DNA of 6,524 nt, from positions 1-6,524 of the forward strand of contig PIVQ01000420.1 of NCBI GenBank assembly GCA_003354055.1, written 5' to 3'. Below are positions 1 to 6,524 of this stretch, piece after piece. A program made the translations under genes and the position numbers. Source of the DNA: Desulfobacteraceae bacterium. GTDB lineage: Bacteria; Desulfobacterota; Desulfobacteria; Desulfobacterales; Desulfobacteraceae. The notes under the pieces are model-generated. The model was given only the letters and a program-made list of their open reading frames with translations. It was not told the DNA's origin and did no database searches. Positions within the stretch are counted from its first letter, which is position 1; each line of letters starts with the position of its first letter.

Positions 1-16
1 TATGTAATATCAATTG

Positions 17-70
17 TTGAACCCGGATAGACTTTTAATGGAAAAGAGGGATTGGATTGAACCTGGACAG
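17..70. repeat. Pair of 14-nt near-identical direct repeats, 40 nt apart
   Basis: TTGAACCCGGATAG at 17-30 recurs as TTGAACCTGGACAG at 57-70, with 12 of 14 positions identical. The copies start 40 nt apart, close to four helical turns, so both would face roughly the same side of the DNA. The copies fall in different reading frames, which argues against a decayed coding repeat. Two binding sites for a regulator is a possibility, but two short copies could also arise by chance. Confidence 0.35.
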
Positions 71-153
71 TCATGATCGTTCCTTTCGATTATTAGAAAT
101 TTGATAGAGAAATTATCGGCAGGGCTGTCAGGTTTCTTTAACTATTTCCCAGA

Positions 154-182
154 TTGCCTCCCTATACATTTTTTGATACTAT
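154..182 (+). promoter_or_regulatory. Candidate sigma-70-type promoter for the Cache/kinase cluster
   Basis: TTGCCT (154-159, 4/6 to TTGACA) is followed after 17 nt by TACTAT (177-182, 4/6 to TATAAT). A TG dinucleotide one base upstream of the -10 hexamer (174-175) makes an extended -10. A transcript would begin near 190 and have a leader of about 70 nt before the TTG start at 261. Both hexamers are weak. A competing reading is GATAAT (194-199) with TTGATA (173-178), but its spacer is only 15 nt. Confidence 0.28.
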
Positions 183-248
183 CCTTATCTACAGATAATT
201 ATGTAGCCTGGGGTTAAAATTGTAACATTAGTTAAAGAAAAATCGCAA

Positions 249-263
249 AAGGAGATTGTTTTG
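249..263 (+). promoter_or_regulatory. Ribosome binding site fixing the TTG start of the first Cache-like gene
   Basis: AAGGAG at 249-254 lies 6 nt before TTG at 261. An in-frame TAG at 204-206 closes the frame upstream, and no other ATG, GTG or TTG codon occurs between it and 261. The only nearby alternative, ATG at 276, is 21 nt from this site and has none of its own. TTG is therefore the preferred start. Confidence 0.7.
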
Positions 264-917
264 GGATATCTTCAGATGGTTGTATCCATTATTGCTTTTC
301 TATTTCTGGCAATACCCACGGGATTTGCCAATGAGACTACACCGTCTACAGATGTCTTTTCCATAGAGTTGTTGTACACTCACTTTGAATCCCGTTATAC
401 ACCAAGGGATCTACTGCACAAAGCACAGAAAGAGGCTGTATATATTACCGGTGAATTTAAGAAGAGCCGGGAGGCGGGCATGGCTACCATTGAGGAATTC
501 AATACGCCGTTTACAAGGTGGAATCATATGGATGGCCTGTTTCCTTTTTCCCAAATCCATCTGACGGAAAAGGGAATGATCGTTGCCCATCCGAACCCAT
601 CCCTCCATAAGCTTTTGAACGTTGAATACCTGGCCCAGAAATTCAAGGATCATTCAGGTCGGATGAGCCCCCTTGAAGGGATAAAAAAAGTGGATGGCCA
701 GCCGGAGGGTGTCTGGGTTGTTCAGTTTACGACATGGATCAGGAGCCGGACACATATTGCCACCCCTCTTTTTCTTCTCAATGTTTTTGTCCGTATTCCG
801 GAAACGCCATACCATGTCAGCACTGTCATGCCTTATCGGCTATCCTCTCTGGAGGAGGCGGATAAAACTGTTGAATATCTGGACGCCATGACCCCGTACT
901 GGTCCATTATTAAATAG
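261..917 (+). CDS. Exported single-Cache-like periplasmic protein, copy 1
   Basis: The product is 218 aa and probably a soluble periplasmic ligand-binding protein. Residues 7-19 form a hydrophobic core and cleavage is likely after A23 (TGFA|NE), though the n-region has no Lys or Arg with the TTG start, which is unusual. The mature part looks like a free-standing single Cache (sCache/Cache_2-type) domain: an N-terminal helix (IELLYTHFESRYTP), a region ending EEFNTPFTRW, a strand leading to AHPNP (residues 109-113), then PEG and strands through FVRIP and YHVST. The AHPNP step matches the 'G-x-hydrophobic-AHP-N' signature of Cache_2 sensors. Such domains normally sit in chemoreceptors or kinases, but here there is no second membrane segment or signalling domain. 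It is a tandem paralogue of the next gene and probably shares its transcript with the kinase at 1660. The Cache assignment is by motif recognition only, and the ligand is unknown. Confidence 0.75.
   Translation: MGYLQMVVSIIAFLFLAIPTGFANETTPSTDVFSIELLYTHFESRYTPRDLLHKAQKEAVYITGEFKKSREAGMATIEEFNTPFTRWNHMDGLFPFSQIHLTEKGMIVAHPNPSLHKLLNVEYLAQKFKDHSGRMSPLEGIKKVDGQPEGVWVVQFTTWIRSRTHIATPLFLLNVFVRIPETPYHVSTVMPYRLSSLEEADKTVEYLDAMTPYWSIIK
375..397 (+). repeat. 23-nt exact repeat shared by the two Cache-like genes, copy 1
   Basis: These 23 bases recur exactly at 1054-1076, at the same point of the paralogous gene, and encode the shared YTHFESRY segment. This is the longest exact nucleotide match noticed between the copies. 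It marks gene duplication rather than a mobile element. Confidence 0.85.
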
Positions 918-923
918 GATATT

Positions 924-939
924 AAGAGGAGCGCCTGTG
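924..939 (+). promoter_or_regulatory. Ribosome binding site and GTG start of the second Cache-like gene
   Basis: AAGAGGAG at 924-931 is a strong Shine-Dalgarno sequence 5 nt before GTG at 937. This start gives a signal peptide with a Lys at position 2 and places the predicted cleavage at the same residue number (A23) as in the upstream paralogue, which supports it. Confidence 0.8.
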
Positions 940-1602
940 AAATCCATTTCTTTTTTTTCGTCTGCGATTCTTGTTTTGTTTATATGGTTTACTTTGGGAT
1001 TTGCCCAGGATGATGAGACGGCCGACTCAGATGCCTTTGCCATAGAATTGCTCTACACTCACTTTGAATCCCGTTACACCCCTAAGGACCTTCTGCAGAA
1101 AGCCCAGAAAGAGGCCATGTATATCGGCGGAGAATTCAAAAAAAGCAAAGAGGCAGGCATGGCAGCCATAAAGGAGTTTAATGTCCCTCTTAGCCGATGG
1201 GTCACATTGGATGCGCGGTCTCCGTATTCCCATATTCACAACTATGAAAAAGGCTGGGTGGAGGCCCATCCCAACCCTGCACTCCATAAAATGCTGTTTA
1301 TCGAAGATCTGGTTTACAGATTTAAAGATCATGCCGGGCGGCTCTGTATTCTTGAGGGCTTTGAAAAACTGGACAAACAGCCTGAGGGGATTTTTATTTT
1401 TCAGTACACCACATGGACCAGAAGTGTCACAAAAATTAAGAGCCCGCTTTACATTCTGTGCGCCTTTGTCCGGATCCCCGGAACCATGTATCATGTGAGC
1501 ACCAATATGCCCTTCCGGGGAAGTTCCCTGGAAGAAATGGAAAAAATAATTGCACATCTGGATAAAATAGTCCCATACTGGTCACTTATGGACCAGCCAT
1601 GA
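937..1602 (+). CDS. Exported single-Cache-like periplasmic protein, copy 2
   Basis: The product is 221 aa and paralogous to the upstream gene: by hand about 116 of 186 aligned residues match (roughly 62%), without gaps over the mature region. The signal peptide has K2, a hydrophobic core at 6-20 and likely cleavage after A23 (LGFA|QD). It keeps the same landmarks: IELLYTHFESRYTP, GEFKKS, EFN-P, AHPNP (residues 110-114), FKDH, PEG, FVRIP, YHVST-MP and SSLEE. It differs in the stretch before AHPNP and in the strands after PEG, where a ligand pocket would be expected, so the two copies may bind different ligands. That is inference. The start lies 19 nt after the upstream stop, so the genes are probably co-transcribed. 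It has no transmembrane anchor after the signal peptide and no signalling domain. The Cache assignment comes from motif recognition, not a search. Confidence 0.75.
   Translation: MKSISFFSSAILVLFIWFTLGFAQDDETADSDAFAIELLYTHFESRYTPKDLLQKAQKEAMYIGGEFKKSKEAGMAAIKEFNVPLSRWVTLDARSPYSHIHNYEKGWVEAHPNPALHKMLFIEDLVYRFKDHAGRLCILEGFEKLDKQPEGIFIFQYTTWTRSVTKIKSPLYILCAFVRIPGTMYHVSTNMPFRGSSLEEMEKIIAHLDKIVPYWSLMDQP
1054..1076 (+). repeat. 23-nt exact repeat shared by the two Cache-like genes, copy 2
   Basis: Exact partner of 375-397, offset by 679 nt. It lies in the most conserved part of the duplicated genes. Confidence 0.85.
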
Positions 1603-1659
1603 ACGAAGTTTTTTCTGCAGCAACACCGCAACGGGGGAACGTAAGACCCGAGTGTACCT

Positions 1660-4600
1660 ATGAAAATAAATTTTAAAATCAATTTACTTATTCTGATCAG
1701 CATAGCCGCCCTGGTGGGGACGTTTATTCTGTCTGAAGTATTCAAGCGACAGGAACTTAGGTATTATCAGCTTGCTGAAAATGCCAAACGTCTCCAGGTT
1801 CAGGTGCTGAATGCTCTGGTTTATGAAAAGAACTATGAGAAAAATTACACCGGTCAGGACAGGGTTTTTTCGTCCCAGGGTAAGGCTGTCGTGTTGCTGG
1901 AGACCATTGATAAAGGGCTTTTGGGCGATACCGGGTATACAGATGAAATAAAGGCCCGGCTAGGCCTTTTTAAAACCTCCTTTAAGCAGATGACCCTCAA
2001 CAGCAATAAATTGCTGGCTGCAAAAGAGACGATCAACCAGAGTGCAAAAGATTACGCAGCTGTCCATTTAAAAGGAGATGCCGCGATTGACCGGGCCATT
2101 GCCGAGGGGTATCTCTACGAAGATATTGATATCACCGTGCTGCAGGAATTAAAAAATGTTAGTGTCACGGCCTTTTCTCATATCAGTGAGATTCTGCTGC
2201 TGGTTAATCAGGATCTGATTTTATCCAATGATATTCATGGATTTGATGAAAAATACGGTACTGCCATGGTCAAGTTGGGTACCCAGAAGAAAAATGTCAG
2301 CCTCCAGGTCGGCTCCCTTAAGGCCCCAGTCTACCAGACGTTATCAAAGCAACTGGATAAAACCTATATGATTTTGAAACAGGTTATCCCTAAGTTAAGG
2401 CGTGCTGTGGTTGTGAACCATGAAATTTCCCGGGTACTGCAATCCCATGAAACCGATATCAGCGCCATCACAAATAAAATCAGTCAACTCTCCGAGAAGA
2501 TCCGTTTGGAAAAAAGCAAAACAGCATCGTCCCTGCAGCTTTGGGGGCAGTTGCTTATTATTTGTATTTTAATGTCCGGGGCCTATTTCCTTGGGAAAAG
2601 CATTACCCAGCCCCTGGACGCTCTGATTCATGCCACCCAGGCGATGAAACCCGGGCAGGAAAAGGGGGGGAATAAGAACCCGGGCATTGATACCAGCCGG
2701 AAGGATGAATTGGGAGTATTGGCGAGGCAGTTTGATGCCATGCGTGATTCCATCCGCCAGAAAATCAGAGACCTGGAAAAACTTAATCACAAGGTGGAAG
2801 CCCAGAACCGGGAATTAATGCGTACCCAGAAACTCAAAGATCAGATCCTCAGCAATACCTCCCATGAGCTGCGAACCCCTATTAACGGCATCATCGGGAT
2901 TGCCGAATCTATGATGGACGGGGTGACCGGTCCTCAGGCTTCACAGGCCAGAGAAAATCTTGCCATGATCGCCTCTTCCGGCCGGCGGCTGGCCAATCTG
3001 GTAAATGATATTCTGGACTATGCAAAACTGGGACAAAGGCGGATTCAACTCCAATGCACCCCTTTTTATATGCGGGATGTGGCTGAGATCGTGTTAAAGA
3101 TTTCCAGACCCCTTGCTGATGTAAAGGGGTTGGTTCTTGTCAATGAGATCGGTTCGGATCTTCCGGCTGTGGCTGCTGATGAAAATCGGGTTCAACAGAT
3201 TCTCTATAATCTTGTGGGCAATGCGGTAAAGTTCACTTCGGAAGGAGAAATCCGGATTTTGGCAGAGGCCAGTGGAGAGGGCATGAAGATTTCCGTGTCC
3301 GACACCGGCATTGGAATATCCAAAGAAAAAACCAGGCATATTTTTGAGGCCTTTGAGCAGGCTGACGGATCCACGGAACGGGAGTATGGCGGAACGGGCT
3401 TAGGTCTGTCTATCACCAAAAAACTGGTTGAAATCCATGGCGGTACCATGGGACTCATTTCCCAGCCTGGACAGGGATCCATTTTCAGTTTTACCCTTCC
3501 CATATCCGATGAAATTCCAAAATCAGAGAAATCTGTGCGGATCCCGGCCTATATTAACGGAGGCGATCCTCTGGTACTTCCCATGGCCGATAGCCAGGCC
3601 AAATTACCTACCAGGGGAAACTGTCACATCCTTGTGGTGGATGACGAGCCTGTGAACCTCAAGGCGGTTTCCAACCAACTTACCCTTGAGAGGTATAGAG
3701 TATCGTCCGCAGCAACCGGCAGGCAAGCCCTGGCCTATATAGAAAAACAGGGTCCACCGGATCTCTTGCTTCTGGACGTTATGATGCCAAAGTTATCCGG
3801 ATATGATGTGTTGAAACAGATTCGAGAAACCTATAGTCCGTCCGAACTTCCGGTGATCCTGCTTACAGCCAAAAACATGATGCCGGATCTGGTGCTGGGA
3901 TTTGAATACGGGGCCAATGATTATCTGACCAAACCTTTTTTTAAAGATGAGCTTCTGGCCCGGATCAAGAGCCATCTGGATTTATCCCGGGCCATGCACG
4001 AGCAGCGGAAGATGGAGGCAAAGCTGGTTAAATCCAGCAAGCTTGAAGCCATGGGCATTCTTGCCGGCGGTATTGCCCATGATTTTAACAATATTCTTTC
4101 TCCGATCATGGGATATGCCCAGATGATGCTCAGGGATGTAAAAGGTAATGAGGACTATGAACGCCGTATGGGTCGGATTCTTAAATCTGCCCAGCGGGCA
4201 AGGGATCTGGTGTTCCAGATTCTGACATTCGCAAGCCAGGATGAGGTTGAGGTTTCCAGGATGAATATCGTTCCCCTTGTTAAGGAAAGTCTGAAGTTGC
4301 TCAGATCCACCATACCCGCATCCATCCGTTTTGATTCCCGTCTGGATACGGCCTGCCCTCAGATTATGGCCAATCCGACCCAGATCAGCCAATTGCTGAT
4401 GAATCTTACTATCAATGCCTTTCATGCTGTAGAACATGATGGGGACAGGATCCAAGTCGATATGGTTGCCCGGACCCTGTCGTCAGAAGAGGGTGAAGAC
4501 CTGTCTCTTCACCCCGGAACGTATCTTGTCTTGCGGGTGGAGGACAATGGGTACGGTATGGAAAAAGAGGTAGTGGCCCGGATCTTTGACCCCTACTTTA

Positions 4601-4788
4601 CCACCAAGGCCGAGGGCAAGGGAACGGGCCTTGGTCTCTCAGTGGTTCATGGGATTATGGAAACCCATGGTGCGGCCATAAAAGTCGCAAGTTTACCGGG
4701 GCAGGGAACGGTTTTCTCCGTTTATTTTCCGGGGATTGACCTTACCGGCGTACGGCCAGACCACGGAAGGGAAACAGTTTTCCGGTAA
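1660..4788 (+). CDS. TorS-like membrane hybrid histidine kinase with two kinase modules (HK-REC-HK)
   Basis: A 1042-aa inner-membrane sensor kinase. TM1 is about residues 8-26. Residues 27-293 form a periplasmic sensor that looks all-helical, and its YEKNYEKNY (55-63) resembles the EKDFL-type start of helical-bimodular (HBM) sensors. TM2 is about 294-313, and HAMP about 312-371 (P318, DELG 349-352). Kinase 1 has the H box SHELRTP with H402, N box N517/N521, G1 DTGIG from D548, F box F562-F565 and G2 GGTGLGL 577-583. The receiver is about 655-773, with acidic D661/D662, phospho-acceptor D706, T736 and K758. A helical linker leads to kinase 2: AHDFNN with H807, N box N915/N919, D962 in DNGYG, F976-F980 and G2 GKGTGLGL from 986. 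Every catalytic residue looks intact. The protein ends straight after kinase 2, without an HPt or second receiver. An in-frame TAA at 1642 limits the start; ATG 1660 has no clear Shine-Dalgarno. Stimulus and cognate regulator are unknown. Confidence 0.93.
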   Translation: MKINFKINLLILISIAALVGTFILSEVFKRQELRYYQLAENAKRLQVQVLNALVYEKNYEKNYTGQDRVFSSQGKAVVLLETIDKGLLGDTGYTDEIKARLGLFKTSFKQMTLNSNKLLAAKETINQSAKDYAAVHLKGDAAIDRAIAEGYLYEDIDITVLQELKNVSVTAFSHISEILLLVNQDLILSNDIHGFDEKYGTAMVKLGTQKKNVSLQVGSLKAPVYQTLSKQLDKTYMILKQVIPKLRRAVVVNHEISRVLQSHETDISAITNKISQLSEKIRLEKSKTASSLQLWGQLLIICILMSGAYFLGKSITQPLDALIHATQAMKPGQEKGGNKNPGIDTSRKDELGVLARQFDAMRDSIRQKIRDLEKLNHKVEAQNRELMRTQKLKDQILSNTSHELRTPINGIIGIAESMMDGVTGPQASQARENLAMIASSGRRLANLVNDILDYAKLGQRRIQLQCTPFYMRDVAEIVLKISRPLADVKGLVLVNEIGSDLPAVAADENRVQQILYNLVGNAVKFTSEGEIRILAEASGEGMKISVSDTGIGISKEKTRHIFEAFEQADGSTEREYGGTGLGLSITKKLVEIHGGTMGLISQPGQGSIFSFTLPISDEIPKSEKSVRIPAYINGGDPLVLPMADSQAKLPTRGNCHILVVDDEPVNLKAVSNQLTLERYRVSSAATGRQALAYIEKQGPPDLLLLDVMMPKLSGYDVLKQIRETYSPSELPVILLTAKNMMPDLVLGFEYGANDYLTKPFFKDELLARIKSHLDLSRAMHEQRKMEAKLVKSSKLEAMGILAGGIAHDFNNILSPIMGYAQMMLRDVKGNEDYERRMGRILKSAQRARDLVFQILTFASQDEVEVSRMNIVPLVKESLKLLRSTIPASIRFDSRLDTACPQIMANPTQISQLLMNLTINAFHAVEHDGDRIQVDMVARTLSSEEGEDLSLHPGTYLVLRVEDNGYGMEKEVVARIFDPYFTTKAEGKGTGLGLSVVHGIMETHGAAIKVASLPGQGTVFSVYFPGIDLTGVRPDHGRETVFR

Positions 4789-4820
4789 TATGTCCCTACC
4801 TGCCTGATTTTAATATGAAT

Positions 4821-4864
4821 GGTATCACAAGTCTTCTTGAAAAAAACGTGTCTTATGTGATATC
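4821..4864. repeat. 9-bp inverted repeat flanking the putative ispG promoter
   Basis: GGTATCACA (4821-4829) faces TGTGATATC (4856-4864) across 26 nt, with 8 of 9 positions complementary and one G-T. The right arm overlaps the candidate -10 element, and the -35 lies between the arms. TGTGA/TCACA half-sites are typical of CRP/FNR-family operators, but those normally sit 6 nt apart, so this would be an atypical arrangement. No T run follows, which argues against a terminator. Confidence 0.4.
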
Positions 4865-4866
4865 TT
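4837..4866 (+). promoter_or_regulatory. Candidate promoter for ispG-proS
   Basis: TTGAAA (4837-4842, 5/6 to TTGACA), an 18-nt spacer, then TATCTT (4861-4866, 4/6 to TATAAT) with a TG one base upstream (4858-4859), forming an extended -10. Transcription would start near 4873, about 68 nt before the ispG start. The call is by consensus matching alone. Confidence 0.4.
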
Positions 4867-4940
4867 GAAGGTTCGGAAATTTTGTGCTTGGGCCAAGGTG
4901 ATCTGGCACAGGCATTTTACTTTTATAAGGACGCGTAAGC

Positions 4941-6524
<1,584 letters not shown>

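Larger units (their letters stand above)
1..260. other. AT-rich non-coding leader upstream of the Cache/kinase cluster
   Basis: No gene can be supported here. All three forward frames meet a stop within the first 30 bases, and nothing resembles a tRNA or rRNA. The stretch is visibly more AT-rich than the genes that follow. It contains a 14-nt direct repeat (17-30 and 57-70), a candidate promoter (154-182), and a short operator-like inverted pair, CTACA at 189-193 and TGTAG at 202-206, separated by 8 nt. It probably holds the control region of the downstream cluster, which is inference from position. Confidence 0.6.
4789..4940. other. Intergenic region between the kinase and ispG
   Basis: 152 nt without a supportable gene. 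No GC-rich hairpin followed by a T run is visible, so no intrinsic terminator can be called for the kinase transcript. The region holds the inverted repeat 4821-4864, a candidate promoter at 4837-4866, an 11-nt palindrome CTTGGGCCAAG at 4887-4897, and the ispG ribosome binding site TAAGGA (4926-4931), 9 nt before ATG. Confidence 0.6.

Noticed and set aside
1..30. Possible last nine codons of an upstream gene ending at TAG 28-30
   Set aside because: The segment is too short to recognise. The same bases are part of a repeat seen again at 57-70 in another frame, which suggests non-coding DNA.
125..132. CTGTCAGG as an inverted partner of CCTGGACAG at 62-70
   Set aside because: The arms are separated by more than 50 nt and need a bulge to pair, so the match is no better than chance.
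1027..1557. 176-codon open frame on the minus strand opposite the second Cache-like gene
   Set aside because: It mirrors a gene with a clear signal peptide, ribosome binding site and paralogue. The antisense translation has no recognisable domain, so it is treated as a shadow frame.
1603..1659. Terminator or separate promoter between the second Cache-like gene and the kinase
   Set aside because: A T6 run near 1609-1614 has no hairpin before it, and no paired -35/-10 could be found in 57 nt, so the genes are treated as one transcript.
3982..4455. 157-codon open frame on the minus strand inside the kinase
   Set aside because: It lies opposite the conserved receiver-to-kinase-2 region with intact H box and N box on the + strand. 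No motif is visible in the antisense product.
4770..4783. Small hairpin GGAAA-CAGT-TTTCC at the end of the kinase gene as a terminator
   Set aside because: The stem is only 5 bp, AT-rich, inside the coding sequence, and not followed by a T run.
4904..4920. TGGCAC before ispG suggesting a sigma-54 promoter
   Set aside because: The -24 half is a good match, but at the required spacing the -12 position (4917-4918) is TT instead of GC, so the element is incomplete.

Overview
The window (6,524 bases, all recognisable genes on the + strand) reads as chromosomal DNA of a Gram-negative bacterium, most likely a sulfate-reducing Desulfobacterota (Desulfobacteraceae-like) relative. That placement is inference. 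It rests on a large multi-module sensor kinase, exported Cache-type proteins, an ispG gene running directly into a eukaryote/archaeal-type proS, and moderate base composition. No single marker proves it.

Region 1 (1-260) is an AT-rich leader with no supportable gene. It carries a 14-nt near-perfect direct repeat and two weak promoter candidates. Region 2 (261-4788) is a tight three-gene cluster: two tandem paralogous exported proteins of 218 and 221 aa, each resembling a single Cache ligand-binding domain with a signal peptide, followed by a 1042-aa membrane histidine kinase. The kinase is arranged TM - periplasmic helical sensor (about 265 aa) - TM - HAMP - HisKA/HATPase - receiver - second HisKA/HATPase. 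The gaps are 19 and 57 nt with no terminator visible, so the three genes are probably co-transcribed.

Region 3 (4789-4940) is a 152-nt intergenic stretch with a candidate extended -10 promoter lying inside a 9-bp inverted repeat. Region 4 (4941-6524) holds ispG (isoprenoid precursor synthesis, MEP pathway) overlapping by 17 nt the 5' part of proS (prolyl-tRNA synthetase), which is cut off by the window end.

The most interesting element is region 2. The kinase resembles TorS (long helical periplasmic sensor, HAMP, kinase, receiver), and TorS senses through a separate soluble periplasmic partner, TorT. Here the neighbours are two soluble periplasmic Cache-like proteins, so the cluster may be a signalling system in which duplicated free-standing Cache proteins bind ligand and dock on the kinase. 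No response regulator with an output domain is present in the window. Region 4 is ordinary housekeeping.
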